Assembly: GCF_024748615.1 (NCBI RefSeq)
Contig: NZ_CP087168.1
Span: 5,580,001 to 5,644,000 of the forward strand
Length of the DNA stretch: 64,000 nt
Source: Pseudomonas sp. B21-048
GTDB taxonomy: Bacteria; Pseudomonadota; Gammaproteobacteria; Pseudomonadales; Pseudomonadaceae
Direction of reading: 5' to 3'
In this document: piece by piece, positions 8,788-17,346 of the stretch
Layout of the letters: each line of letters starts with the position of its first letter
Position numbering within the stretch: the stretch's first letter is position 1
The notes under the pieces: model-generated
Databases searched by the model: none
What the model was told of the DNA's origin: nothing
The model's input: the letters and a program-made list of their open reading frames with translations, nothing else
Translations under genes and position numbers: made by a program

Positions 8788-11700
8788 TGACGGTGTGTAC
8801 CGCTTGTTCAATCCGACGCCGGGCAATACAGCGCTGCTGCGCCTTGATCAATTGGGCGACCGCAACGACAACCGCATCTATCTCGACTATGACGACGTCG
8901 GGCAACTTGTCCGGCTGCGGGACACCTTCGATCTGGTGCAGGTCGAGCTGATTCGCGAACGCAACCGCGTGACCCAGATAGAACGCCTGTACCCCGACCA
9001 ACACCGCGAAATACTCGCCAGCTATGGCTACGACGCAGCCGGCAACCTGGCCGAAGTGCGCGACACCACCGGCCAAGTACAACGGCGCTTCGCCTACGAC
9101 GCCGGGCGGCGGATGGTCGAGCATCAGTTGTCCACGGGACTGCGTTGCTGCTATGAATGGGCGTTGATCGAAGACCTGGAATGGCGCGTGGTCCGGCACT
9201 GGACCGACGAGGGCGACGCTTACCAGTTCGACTATGACCTCGGCGCCGGTGTCACGCGCATTACCGATGGTTTGCAGCGCATTAGTACACGACGCTGGAA
9301 CAGCCAGCACCAGATCACCGAGTACACCGACAACCTCGGCCAGACCTGGCAGTTCGAGTGGAATGACGAACGCCAATTGCTCAGCGCCACCGACCCACAG
9401 GGCGGTCGCTACGAATACAGCTACGACGACGCCGGCAACCTGATCGGCGAAACTGACCCGCTGGGTCGCAGTGACTCGACCTTGTGGCTGGAGCTCTGGG
9501 CCTTGCCGCTGGTGGAAACCGACGCCGCCGGCAACAGCTGGCAGTATCGCTACGATCAGCGCGGCAACTGCATCGCCGAAACCGATCCGCTGGGCCACAT
9601 CACCCGATACCGCTACGACACCCACGGCCAGGTCCTCGAGATCATCGACGCCACCGGCAAAAGCAAAAAGCTGCGCTGGAACCCGTTCGGCCAATTGATC
9701 GAACACATTGATTGCTCGGGTTATCCGACGCGGTTCAGCTACGACAACCGGGGCTATCTGCAAACCATCACCGATGCCCTCGGCGAGCGCACCCAATTCA
9801 GCTACGACGCCCAGGGGCGGTTGCTCAGCAGCCAATTGCCGGATGGGCGCACCGAGCAATATCAGCGCGACGTCAGCGGCCAATTGACCGGTTATACCGA
9901 CCCGGCCGGGCACACCACGCTCTATCAACACAACCGTCGCGGCCAGGTGCGTCAGCGCACTGACGCCCATGGCCGGCAGGTGCAGTTCGGGTATGACAGC
10001 TACGGGCGGCTGCACGTGCTGACCAATGAGAATGGCGAAAGTTATCGGTTTGCCTGGGATGCCGCCGATCGACTGACCGAACAACAAGACCTCGACGGCA
10101 GCGCCAAGCGCTACACCTATGACCTGCTGGATAACGTCGCGGCGGTCACGGCTGTTCCGGCGCCTTACGGCAACGGTTTGGCCGTCGTCCCCGAGTCGCC
10201 CCCCGCTCCCATCGTTCATCGACTGGAACGCGACGCTGTCGGCCGGCTGATCGCCAAAATCACCGACGATGGCCGCACCGGCTACACCTACGACCCACTG
10301 GACCAGCTCACCGCCGTCACCTTCACCGACCTGCAAGGCAACGCACAAACCCTGAGCTTCGCCTACGACGCCCTCGGCCAGTTGCTCGAAGAACAAAGCG
10401 CGGCTGGCAGCCTGCAATATCACTATGACGAACTCGGCAACCTGATCCAGACCCAACTGCCCGACGGTCGCTGGCTCAATCGCCTGTACTACGGCAGCGG
10501 CCACCTGCACCAGATCAACCTCGACGGCCAGGTCATCAGCGACTTCGAGCGCGATCGCCTGCACCGCGAAGTGCTGCGCACCCAAGGCCAGATCAGCACC
10601 CGCAGCGATTACGACCGCAGCGGCCGTTTACGCTCACGCCAACGCCGACACAGCAGCCAGCCCTCGCTGATGCCGGCAGCGGTGCAGAAACATTTCGAGT
10701 ACGACCCCGCCGACAACCTGATCGGCAAACTCGACCAGCAACCCGCCGCGCAACACCGCCAACTGCTGCACTACGACGCCACTGGCCGCATCATCGCCAG
10801 CCAGGACAGCCTGCACGGCCAGCGCGAAACCTTCGCCTACGACGCCGCCGCCAACCTGCAGGACGGCCCGCAACCCGGCGCCGGGCTGGTGGTGCACAAC
10901 AAACTGCTGACCTACGAGGACAAGCGTTACCGCTACGACGCGTTTGGCCGAATGATCGAAAAACGCAGCGCTAAGCGGGGCCTGCAGCGCTTCGGTTACG
11001 ACGCCGAAAGCCGGTTGATTGAAGTGCGCAATGAAAACGGCAGCGTGCTCAGGATGACCTACGACCCGTTGGGTCGACGCATTAAAAAGACCGAACAGGA
11101 TGGCAATGGTTATCCCCTCGGCGAAACCCGCTTCACCTGGGACGGCCTGCGCCTGTTGCAGGAGCATCGCCATCAACAGACCAGCCTTTACCTCTACGAA
11201 GACGAAGGTTACGAACCCCTGGCCCGCGTCGACGGCACCGGCCCGCTGCAAAAAATCCGCTATTACCACAACGACCTCAACGGTCTGCCGGAACAGCTCA
11301 CCGAGGCGGACGGCCACAACGTCTGGCAGGCAACTTATCGGGTATGGGGCAACACGTTAGAAGAGGTGCGCGAGCCGTATTACCTTGAAGAGCAGAACCT
11401 GCGGTTTCAGGGGCAGTACCTGGACCGGGAGACGGGGCTGCATTTCAATACGTTCAGGTTTTATGATCCGGATGTGGGGCGGTTTACGACGCCGGATCCG
11501 ATTGGGTTGGCGGGGGGAATCAATCTTTATCAATACTCACCTAACCCATTCACTTGGATAGACGCTCTGGGCCTGAGTTGCTCGAGCGATGCTAAAGTTC
11601 TTGGAAGCCGTTTGGGTAAAGCGCCAAACTCGAACTATCGAGCCCACCATATAGTAATGTCCAATTCGAAGGATGTGCGTATGCGCTGGTTGAGAAGACG

Positions 11701-11947
11701 TATGGACAGACTTGGCATTGACATAAATCAGAAAGAAAATGGTATATGGCTGCCTGTAAACCCACAGTCCCGTTTACCAAATACAACAGCAACCGCTCAT
11801 GCCGGGGAAGGAGTACATGGCAATGCGTATAAACAACACGTATGGGAAACCCTAAAAGGGGCGAACACAAAATCTGGATTCGAGTCGGGTTTAAATAAAC
11901 TCAACTTGGAGCTCAACGGCGGAAAGGTTTTCCCATTAGCAAAGTAG
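7565..11947 (+). CDS. prePAAR-PAAR-Rhs effector with AHH nuclease C-terminus
   Basis: The protein has 1460 residues with the same plan as the first Rhs protein: prePAAR motif at residues 7-16, hydrophobic helices, PAAR, second hydrophobic stretch, then a long YD-repeat shell ending DPIGLAGGINLYQYSPNPF and WIDALGL. The C-terminal ~123 residues are unrelated to those of the first effector. They contain YRAHHIV, GIDINQKENGIWLP and TATAHAGEGVHG, which match the AHH family of the HNH/endonuclease VII nuclease superfamily; the AHH histidines are the expected catalytic residues. The toxin-coding part is visibly more AT-rich than the shell, as expected for a swapped cassette. The N-terminal identity to the first effector implies loading by the same chaperone and VgrG. 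Confidence 0.93.
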   Translation: MSDALWAARLGDALNHTSMMADILGGVLEVAANIAITALATAAVVAATGITVVTGGLGCFVLGLVVGTVVGLAMSKTGADKGLSNWCEKISNALFPPTVQANILTGSTNTLTNNIPAARAAGAIPSHVAPAGTELEIPEPEAEASYLDMAESFFSQMWRPTVATPAPGAVPKPLDLLVCMKHPPMPPQFLAEGSDKVTINGQPAVRSGDRSTCDAKVVGSGLISSNVTIGGGSVVVREIRSGKTPGVGLAVTALLMLKGGKGKFFSKLPCMLIGGATSMAVSSAMGAMATAAMGSSNPVHAATGAKVLGGDEELDFVLPGILPMDWQRFYNSRDERRDGLFGAGWSVPYEVRVEILPHPEGGETLVYTDEQGRRIDMGSIPLGGAVFSAGEGLSVRRHVNGQLLIESDDGVYRLFNPTPGNTALLRLDQLGDRNDNRIYLDYDDVGQLVRLRDTFDLVQVELIRERNRVTQIERLYPDQHREILASYGYDAAGNLAEVRDTTGQVQRRFAYDAGRRMVEHQLSTGLRCCYEWALIEDLEWRVVRHWTDEGDAYQFDYDLGAGVTRITDGLQRISTRRWNSQHQITEYTDNLGQTWQFEWNDERQLLSATDPQGGRYEYSYDDAGNLIGETDPLGRSDSTLWLELWALPLVETDAAGNSWQYRYDQRGNCIAETDPLGHITRYRYDTHGQVLEIIDATGKSKKLRWNPFGQLIEHIDCSGYPTRFSYDNRGYLQTITDALGERTQFSYDAQGRLLSSQLPDGRTEQYQRDVSGQLTGYTDPAGHTTLYQHNRRGQVRQRTDAHGRQVQFGYDSYGRLHVLTNENGESYRFAWDAADRLTEQQDLDGSAKRYTYDLLDNVAAVTAVPAPYGNGLAVVPESPPAPIVHRLERDAVGRLIAKITDDGRTGYTYDPLDQLTAVTFTDLQGNAQTLSFAYDALGQLLEEQSAAGSLQYHYDELGNLIQTQLPDGRWLNRLYYGSGHLHQINLDGQVISDFERDRLHREVLRTQGQISTRSDYDRSGRLRSRQRRHSSQPSLMPAAVQKHFEYDPADNLIGKLDQQPAAQHRQLLHYDATGRIIASQDSLHGQRETFAYDAAANLQDGPQPGAGLVVHNKLLTYEDKRYRYDAFGRMIEKRSAKRGLQRFGYDAESRLIEVRNENGSVLRMTYDPLGRRIKKTEQDGNGYPLGETRFTWDGLRLLQEHRHQQTSLYLYEDEGYEPLARVDGTGPLQKIRYYHNDLNGLPEQLTEADGHNVWQATYRVWGNTLEEVREPYYLEEQNLRFQGQYLDRETGLHFNTFRFYDPDVGRFTTPDPIGLAGGINLYQYSPNPFTWIDALGLSCSSDAKVLGSRLGKAPNSNYRAHHIVMSNSKDVRMRWLRRRMDRLGIDINQKENGIWLPVNPQSRLPNTTATAHAGEGVHGNAYKQHVWETLKGANTKSGFESGLNKLNLELNGGKVFPLAK

Positions 11948-11957
11948 GAGATGCCCC

Positions 11958-12581
11958 ATGAAAGACTTTTTATATGCACGACTCAATGAATATAAGGATA
12001 AATATTCAGAGCTTATATCGTCTATGGAGAAAAACTACAAAACGACAATCTGGGGCATGGGGATCATGCCTTCCTATTCGCCGGCCCCCTATATGTCGGA
12101 GCTCCAGGGATGTAAGCCTGGACGCTTTCTAAAAAAAGATTCCGAGCCAGACAAAAACAGGCAATGTTACTTCTTAAATAAAGATAACAACATAATAGGT
12201 GAGTTGAAATTTGCGAAATACGTAACAATTAAAAAGCAATGGATTGTTTATAGAAGGTTTTTTTTGCATGAGGCCGATCAAATCCTTGAGCTTACATTCG
12301 GCAGTGAGCTAAACGGCAACCTAGAGGCCAACCTTGACTCGGTTTCCCTTATTAAGTTTTTGAATAATAAAGCTACAGGGCATTACAGCTTGAACAACAC
12401 GGGAGAATATTTCGAAACCCTTTATAAATACAACGCCGATAAAATCACTTCGATTACTGAAAAAATATGGCGAAGCACCTTCACGGAAAGATTTTATGAG
12501 ATCAATCACGCAGGTGATTCCCTAACCATTTTTGAAATACTTACGGACAATAGTAAACTGAAAATTTATCCTGAGGAATGA
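11958..12581 (+). CDS. Putative immunity protein to the AHH Rhs toxin
   Basis: A 207-residue soluble protein encoded in AT-rich DNA, ten bases after the AHH effector with a clear GGAG ribosome site. It belongs to no family I can name. Position directly after an Rhs toxin and matched base composition make it the best candidate for the cognate antitoxin. Its last bases overlap the start of the next small gene (ATGA), which suggests co-translation. Confidence 0.7.
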   Translation: MKDFLYARLNEYKDKYSELISSMEKNYKTTIWGMGIMPSYSPAPYMSELQGCKPGRFLKKDSEPDKNRQCYFLNKDNNIIGELKFAKYVTIKKQWIVYRRFFLHEADQILELTFGSELNGNLEANLDSVSLIKFLNNKATGHYSLNNTGEYFETLYKYNADKITSITEKIWRSTFTERFYEINHAGDSLTIFEILTDNSKLKIYPEE

Positions 12582-12862
12582 TTGACGAGATCAAACTCTT
12601 GACGAGCAAGTATTTACCCACACTTGAAGACTCAGAGCATTCGAGAGGCGGTCGTACTCCAGGGTTATTTATTACCATCCAATATGGCGGCTCCACCCAG
12701 CCCAACATTCACGGAAACGATTATTGGAAAGTGCACAAGGCCAAGAAATCTGAAAAAGATGTAATATTCGGTAGAGTTGGACATGGCGATTTCAAAAATT
12801 ACGACCTAATAAAAGATTTTCCAGTTTACGTTAATGGCACGTTAATGAATGATGAAGCTTAA
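12578..12862 (+). CDS. Small AT-rich gene in Rhs immunity trail, unknown
   Basis: A protein of 94 residues starting inside the stop of the preceding immunity gene through a 4-base ATGA overlap. No family recognised; features are a central RGGRTPGLFITIQYGG and a following HGNDYWKVHKAKKS. No signal peptide or membrane helix. The AT-rich composition matches its neighbours, so it probably arrived with them. It may be an orphan immunity gene or a truncated one, since another immunity-like frame begins across its 3' end. Confidence 0.55.
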   Translation: MIDEIKLLTSKYLPTLEDSEHSRGGRTPGLFITIQYGGSTQPNIHGNDYWKVHKAKKSEKDVIFGRVGHGDFKNYDLIKDFPVYVNGTLMNDEA

Positions 12863-13356
12863 ATATTATTGACTTCACAGCAGATATCAAATCCAAGCAC
12901 TCAGCAGCAAACGTACTATTAGGGGAAAACATTTCCAGCCATATCGATGAGCTATATAAAAAACATAACATCACAATGAAAAATCACAATCTACCGGACG
13001 ACGAAACAAGGGTGGCCTATGTGGTAAACGACACCATCACCATAGTAACCCTTTCTGACGGAGCAATATTCTCAATCGGCTGCAATGTACATTACCAAGG
13101 ACTTTACAGAGGTGTGCTTTCTACAGGGATGTCTTTTGGCCAAGTAAAAAAGCTTACAAAGCGTCAACGCATCTTTAATGGCTCAATAATTCTAGATGAT
13201 GACTTCGGTTTTTCCTATGCATTACCTGCTCCTTACGACGAGATAGCCGATAGCACTGAAAACATACCTCTAGACTTGATTTTAAATGAAATATATATTT
13301 CTGACTCCTCCTCTTTGCTTAGTAGTCCGTATCAACCGAACCAGTATGAGAAATAA
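12849..13356 (+). pseudogene. Frameshifted orphan immunity-like gene
   Basis: A start with ATG ATG AAG reads MMKLKYY and then hits TGA. The next frame is open from just upstream and continues through DFTADIKSKH, GENISSHIDELYKKHN and on to the end of a ~165-residue protein with no further stop. The first in-frame ATG of the long frame lies 40 codons inside this conserved-looking region. A single extra T (or loss of two bases) at the TATTATTGAC stretch would explain it. The product has features I associate with Pseudomonas Rhs-linked immunity proteins (IFSIGCNVHYQGLYRG; QRIFNGSII; PAPYDEIADS). It is most likely a decayed orphan immunity gene; a sequencing error cannot be excluded. Confidence 0.65.
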
Positions 13357-13495
13357 CTATCGGTTGGAAAAACTTAATAAGTTTGAATTAGGCAGAATGA
13401 AAGCAGAGAAGCTATCTATTCACTGATGTTACAGCCAACACTCTCAGTGTTATTTCATTCAAGCAGTCGACTCACTTAGAGATCTGGGGCCTCAC

Positions 13496-13729
13496 ATGAC
13501 TTCAGATTACTATTATGTGGCCCACAAACTGATTGCTTACAAAGGCAAAAAAATAATTTTCAAGGGAGAACTGTATAAGACAGAAAGAAACGATCTCGTG
13601 AGTTTTCTTGATGATTCCGTGACTTCAGGCGATCTGCGTGAGTTATTAATCGCTCCAGTTCAGGCACATCCAAACAGAAAAATAATATACATATCGGAAA
13701 ATGCAATTTATTTGTATTCAGCAGGATAA
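13496..13729 (+). CDS. Small hypothetical protein in immunity trail
   Basis: A 77-residue AT-rich gene, no recognised family, no signal peptide or membrane helix. It opens MTSDYYYVAHKLIAYKGKK and ends ENAIYLYSAG. The ribosome site is poor (a GGGG run a few bases upstream). The 139 bases before it hold only a short AACACT/AGTGTT hairpin. It may be another orphan immunity gene or a fragment of one. Confidence 0.45.
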   Translation: MTSDYYYVAHKLIAYKGKKIIFKGELYKTERNDLVSFLDDSVTSGDLRELLIAPVQAHPNRKIIYISENAIYLYSAG

Positions 13730-13790
13730 TACCAAGTGCCCGAATAAAGTTTTTCAGGCATTGCCAGAGCGTGGATTTTCCTGGAAAAGC

Positions 13791-13806
13791 CACATTGCAC
13801 AATGTG
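13791..13806. repeat. Short palindrome before SMI1 gene
   Basis: CACATTG-CA-CAATGTG is a perfect seven-base palindrome in the 132-base gap between the small AT-rich gene and the SMI1 gene. It could be a protein site or a leftover of recombination; nothing else supports a function. Confidence 0.3.
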
Positions 13807-13861
13807 TTTCAGTGGCGGCCAACGTCGCGCCTACAAACTGATCCCCCCCTTGAGATGAGTC

Positions 13862-14335
13862 ATGATCGAAAACACATTCTCAGATGATGAAGCGGCCATT
13901 ACCCCAGCAGACTTTGACCATCTGGAGTCCGCTATCGGAAAGAAACTACCGTCCGCCTTTCGAAACCATTACCTCAAGTACAACGGCGGCGTACCGGTGC
14001 GGACCTATTGGGTCAGCGAAGATTTTGACGAGCCACTGGAAGTGGCTGCGTTCAAGCCGATTACCGGTGGCGACTCCACTCTGCTGTCCACCTATCAGTT
14101 GATCCTGAAAAAACAGGTACTTCCTGCACACCTCCTGCCTTTCGCGAACGACTGGGGTGGCAACTTCTTTTGCTTGAATCTTGATACGGAGGCCGTTAGT
14201 TATTTCACAACTGACAGCTTTGATAGCGACCTAAGCCCTGAAGAGAATCAGGCTCAATCCGAAAAACTGGTCTGCTCGAATTTCCTCCGGTTTGTTCAAG
14301 GGCTGATCGATGAGGAAGATTTGGACGAGGAATGA
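13862..14335 (+). CDS. SMI1/KNR4 (SUKH) family immunity-type protein
   Basis: A 157-residue acidic protein. The fold signature is easy to see: an N-terminal ITPADFDHLESAIGKKLP, then FRNHYLKYNGGVP, then LLPFANDWGGNFFCLNL near residue 100, which is the typical SMI1/KNR4 arrangement. SUKH proteins are common immunity proteins against nuclease-type polymorphic toxins. No cognate toxin is adjacent, so this is an orphan immunity gene at the end of the Rhs island, probably protecting against effectors of kin or former cassettes. Base composition returns to GC-rich here. Confidence 0.9.
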   Translation: MIENTFSDDEAAITPADFDHLESAIGKKLPSAFRNHYLKYNGGVPVRTYWVSEDFDEPLEVAAFKPITGGDSTLLSTYQLILKKQVLPAHLLPFANDWGGNFFCLNLDTEAVSYFTTDSFDSDLSPEENQAQSEKLVCSNFLRFVQGLIDEEDLDEE

Positions 14336-14410
14336 AAGAGCCAACGCCGCACAAGCGGCGGATTTGGTTAGAAACGTGGATCCCCTGTGGCGAGGGAGCT
14401 GTTATCCAAA

Positions 14411-14629
14411 TCAACAAGGAAATACTAATGCTTTCTGCCTGACGATTACGTAGGCAACCCCAGTCCTGATCAAAAAAGGTTTTCCAGTCGGTCCCACTCC
14501 AATGCCTGACAGTGCTTGTTTAAAAGCCTTGTAGGTAACGCCGTGAAAGCTACAACACCTTGCGTCGTTGCCTACGGCTACGCCAGAATCCGCCGGCTTG
14601 TGCGCTTTGGGGCCGGCCGGTAACTTCAT
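14411..14629 (-). CDS. Possible small hypothetical protein
   Basis: From an ATG (MKLPAGPK) it would encode 72 residues, with a GTG three codons earlier as alternative. The part FHGVTYKAFKQALSGIGVGPTG reads like a real small folded protein, but there is no strong ribosome site and I recognise no family. It lies in a 523-base stretch between the SMI1 gene and the DUF6124-like gene that otherwise holds no gene. It may be a remnant or a chance frame. Confidence 0.3.
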   Translation of the reverse strand: MKLPAGPKAHKPADSGVAVGNDARCCSFHGVTYKAFKQALSGIGVGPTGKPFLIRTGVAYVIVRQKALVFPC

Positions 14630-14650
14630 TCGTGTCACTGATCGTCAGTG

Positions 14651-14858
14651 GTCGGGTTTAGTCGCCCGCTGGTAATTGAAGTTGTACAAGTGTCCGTCAG
14701 ACAGGTATTTCCTACCTGCATTTGATGGTAGCTGTGCGTAGGGCACCTTTGGGTGCGCCGGCTTCTTCAATTCCCCGGTCCGACTAACCTGCGTACAGCT
14801 GCCACCCCTTCGTTTAGTCGGCGAAGTGGTGTCAGCATCACTCAAGGAATTGAAGATC
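14651..14858 (+). promoter_or_regulatory. Structured leader before DUF6124-like gene
   Basis: Three hairpins follow one another: CAGGTA/TACCTG at about 14705-14721, GCACC/GGTGC at about 14743-14756, and a large one at 14798-14836 with 15-base arms and two mismatches around a nine-base loop. The loop contains TTAGTCGG. An exact complement, CCGACTAA, lies at 14780-14787 just upstream, and a further TTTAGTCG lies near 14657. The last arm ends 22 bases before the ATG. A stretch of this kind upstream of such genes in other Pseudomonas is something I recall but cannot verify here. It could be a cis-acting RNA. Confidence 0.5.
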
Positions 14859-15254
14859 ATGTTCAAAGTTACGCCTAACCCACCGGACACCGATCCGGTC
14901 TCCCCATACGAAAGCCCCGATTCAAAAAAACTCAACGACGCCGCCGAGCGCGCCCTCGACCATCACTTCCCGTCAGCCGAACCAAAGCCACCGAAACGCA
15001 TCGGCCAACTCTTCAGCGTCTGCCCGGGCATCAACACTGAAGCCCTCCTCGCCAACGCCTCGGAAGACCTCTTGTCCATCAGCGCCATCGCCGCCGACCT
15101 CGCCGACGATGTGGACGGTTCACGCCGCTCCGTAGCCCTGGCGCTCAGCCGCATGGCCGATAGGGTGCATTTGTTGGTGGAGCGAGCGCTGGATCACCTG
15201 AATGAGCCGGAAATAGCAGCGATTCTCGCCAGGAAACAAAGCCGAGTCGGCTGA
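14859..15254 (+). CDS. DUF6124 family protein
   Basis: A 131-residue protein, start chosen at MFKVTPNPP because the family typically begins this way and AAGGAATTGAAG precedes it; an in-frame start 33 bases earlier is not likely, since it lies in the leader hairpin. It is small, helical and soluble, with a proline-rich N-terminus (PPDTDPVSPYESPDS) and a C-terminal helical part (EDLLSISAIAADLADDVDG; RRSVALALSRMADRVHLLVERALDHL). This family is widespread and often multicopy in Pseudomonas; its function is not known. The long structured leader suggests post-transcriptional control. Confidence 0.8.
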   Translation: MFKVTPNPPDTDPVSPYESPDSKKLNDAAERALDHHFPSAEPKPPKRIGQLFSVCPGINTEALLANASEDLLSISAIAADLADDVDGSRRSVALALSRMADRVHLLVERALDHLNEPEIAAILARKQSRVG

Positions 15255-15266
15255 TCCGCCAGACAG

Positions 15267-15306
15267 AAAAAATGGGCGCCCAACCTCGTTGGCGTGCCCA
15301 TTTTTT
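15267..15306. terminator. Bidirectional terminator between convergent genes
   Basis: An A-run, then ATGGGC..CCAAC, a CTC loop, GTTGG..GCCCAT and a T-run. The symmetrical A and T tracts let it end transcription of the DUF6124 gene on one strand and of the HU gene on the other. Confidence 0.9.
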
Positions 15307-15342
15307 ATCCCGCTCACCCGCTATGCGGGAAGTCGGTGCGTG

Positions 15343-15618
15343 TTACGGATTAACGCTGTCTTTCAACGACTTGCCCGGCTTGAACGCAACAGTGTTGCTG
15401 GCTTTGATTTTGACTGGCTCACCGGTCTGCGGGTTTTTGCCCGTACGTGCACCGCGATGGCGTTGCAGGAAGGTCCCGAAGCCCACCAGCGTGACGCTGT
15501 CTTTGCGGTGCAGAGCGCCGGTGATTTCTTCGAGGACGGCGTTGAGAACGCGGTTGGCCTGTTCTTTGGTGAGGTCTGCTTTTTCCGCGATTGCAGCGGC
15601 GAGTTCTGGTTTACGCAT
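15343..15618 (-). CDS. hupA: HU-family histone-like DNA-binding protein
   Basis: A 91-residue protein with the full HU fold: N-terminal helices (MRKPELAAAIAEKADLTKEQ), the GFGTF turn, and the DNA-binding arm RTGKNPQTGEPVKIKA. HU binds and bends DNA without strong sequence preference and helps compact the nucleoid. The start follows an AAGGGG ribosome site. The symbol rests on resemblance to HupA-type Pseudomonas HU and on its place beside the rubredoxin reductase gene, which is conserved in pseudomonads as far as I recall. Confidence 0.9.
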   Translation of the reverse strand: MRKPELAAAIAEKADLTKEQANRVLNAVLEEITGALHRKDSVTLVGFGTFLQRHRGARTGKNPQTGEPVKIKASNTVAFKPGKSLKDSVNP

Positions 15619-15810
15619 TAGTGAAGCCCCTTTGACGGTTTTTTGTTGTTATGTCCGTGCTGTTCTCGTTGGAACAGCGCCTAAGGCGCCGCAGGTGCTC
15701 TACTCTGCGGCAGACGGGAGTGAGAATGGCACGCGCTTTAGAGCGGCGCCAGTCTCCCCGCGACCTTTGTGGGAGCAAAAGCGGGGTGATTCCGACAGAA
15801 CGACCGGTAT

Positions 15811-16959
15811 TTACGCCAGCAAGGCCGGAAGCTCTTTGTTCAGAGCGAGTTTTTCCATCACCGCCGCGCCTGTCAGGGCATAACCCAGCAATTTGCCGGC
15901 GCTGTCGCGGCACAGGGCTTTGATGTCCGCGCCCTGTCCTTCGACTGTCCAGACGCCCTCCGCGCCCCGTGGTGGCGGGGAAACCACCAATGGGCAGACC
16001 GGGGTTTTCACGGTGATTGGCATCGGCCCGTAACTCACCGCTGTAGGGTTTGCGGCGAGGGTTTGGGCCAGCGCTCTCGCACAGCTCATGAGGGGCATGA
16101 CGTACAACAGATTCAGCCCATCGACCTCGGCGCAGTCGCCCAAGGCATAGATGTTGGCGTGAGAGGTTTTCAGGTGACGGTCGACCACCACGCCACGGTT
16201 GACCTGCAGCCCGGCGGCGGCCGCCAGGTCAATGCGCGGACGCAGACCGATAGCCGACACCACCACATCGCACGGGATGACCTGGCCATCGGACAGATGC
16301 GCTTCAAGGCCATCTGCCACTCGTTGCAGGCGATTGAGCACCGGCCCGAGGTGGAAGCGCGCGCCCAGGCTTTCCAGGCCGGCCTGGACCGCAGCGGCCG
16401 CCGCCGGGTGCAGCAAGGTCGGCATGACCTGTTCGCACGGTGCAACCAGTTGCACCTCGTAACCACCGAGGATGAGATCGTTGGCGAATTCGCAGCCGAT
16501 CAAACCGGCGCCCAGCAGCAATACCCGACGCTTGCCGGCCGCGGCCGCGCGAAAGCGTGCGTAGTCTTCAAGATCATTGATCGGGAAAACGGCATCCGCC
16601 GCGTCGCCTTCGATCGGCACCCGCACGGTTTCCGCGCCCCAGGCCAGGATCAGGTCGCGGTAGATCACCGCCTCTTCGCCGATCCACAGGCGTTTATGGC
16701 CCGGATCGATACCGCTGATGCGCGTGTGGGTGCGCACTTCGGCTTTCAACTGCTCGGCCATGGCGCCCGGTTCGGCCATGCTCAGGCCGTCGGCGTCTTT
16801 ATTCTTGCCGAAGCCGGTGGAGAGCATCGGCTTGGAGTAAGAGCGTCCGTCATCTGCAGTAATCAACAGCAGCGGGGTTTCGCCATCGAGTTTGCGAAAC
16901 TCCCGGGCCAGGTTGTAGCCAGCCAGCCCAGTGCCGACGATCACGACAGGTGCGTTCAT
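15811..16959 (-). CDS. rubB: Rubredoxin-NAD+ reductase (FAD-dependent)
   Basis: A 382-residue pyridine-nucleotide disulfide oxidoreductase-type flavoprotein. Residues 4-14 have the FAD-binding fingerprint [11 protein letters not shown], a second Rossmann motif [13 protein letters not shown] (~145-157) binds NADH, and the C-terminal part has the FAD-contacting [10 protein letters not shown]. It passes electrons from NADH to rubredoxin, which in pseudomonads supports alkane hydroxylases and other oxidative steps. The rubredoxin gene is 19 bases upstream on the same strand, so the two form an operon. GGAGTAAGG precedes the start. Confidence 0.93.
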   Translation of the reverse strand: MNAPVVIVGTGLAGYNLAREFRKLDGETPLLLITADDGRSYSKPMLSTGFGKNKDADGLSMAEPGAMAEQLKAEVRTHTRISGIDPGHKRLWIGEEAVIYRDLILAWGAETVRVPIEGDAADAVFPINDLEDYARFRAAAAGKRRVLLLGAGLIGCEFANDLILGGYEVQLVAPCEQVMPTLLHPAAAAAVQAGLESLGARFHLGPVLNRLQRVADGLEAHLSDGQVIPCDVVVSAIGLRPRIDLAAAAGLQVNRGVVVDRHLKTSHANIYALGDCAEVDGLNLLYVMPLMSCARALAQTLAANPTAVSYGPMPITVKTPVCPLVVSPPPRGAEGVWTVEGQGADIKALCRDSAGKLLGYALTGAAVMEKLALNKELPALLA

Positions 16960-16978
16960 TCCCTTACTCCTTGGATTC

Positions 16979-17146
16979 TTAGTTGATTTCGATCATTTCG
17001 AAATCCATCTTGCCCACGCCGCAGTCCGGGCACAGCCAATCTTCCGGCACATCCTGCCACAACGTTCCCGGCGCAATGCCTTCGTCCGGCCAGCCGTCGG
17101 CTTCGTTATAGATCAGGCCGCAGACCACACATTGCCACTTTTTCAT
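16979..17146 (-). CDS. rubA: Rubredoxin (55 residues)
   Basis: A very short gene, encoding an iron-sulfur-free rubredoxin with a single Fe(Cys)4 centre. The two knuckles are plain: [13 protein letters not shown] near the N-terminus and [12 protein letters not shown] near the C-terminus, with the conserved aromatic core (W4, W19, W30, W37). A GAGGAAGT ribosome site precedes the ATG. It is the electron carrier for the reductase encoded directly downstream. P. aeruginosa has two rubredoxin genes at this locus from memory; here I see only one. Confidence 0.95.
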   Translation of the reverse strand: MKKWQCVVCGLIYNEADGWPDEGIAPGTLWQDVPEDWLCPDCGVGKMDFEMIEIN

Positions 17147-17346
17147 TCAGGTACTTCCTCAGGATTCAGGCTTTTGCCGGCGCGCACGGTCGATAGGTGA
17201 AGCGTTGCCGTCCGGCTCAGGGGCGTTTTGTACTGATCGGGCCGGGCAGATGCAAGCCTGTTCGGCGCAACGGCAGGCCGGTCAATCAACATCGGTGCCT
17301 GACATGGTAAGCTCGCCGCCTCATTTGCTGCCAATAATGACTCACT

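Noticed and set aside
8234..10585. A 783-codon open frame antisense to the second rhs gene
   Set aside because: It is the shadow of the GC-rich YD-repeat coding frame on the other strand; composition is low-complexity for a protein and no ribosome site or family is seen.
12849..12880. Programmed +1 frameshift (RF2-like TGAC)
   Set aside because: The preceding TAT codon would not re-pair well in the +1 frame and no Shine-Dalgarno-like stimulator is at the right distance; an indel is simpler.
15619..15810. A gene in the gap between hupA and rubB
   Set aside because: The frames here run through both neighbours without ribosome sites and include a REP-like GTGGGAGCAAAAGCGGGGTG stretch.
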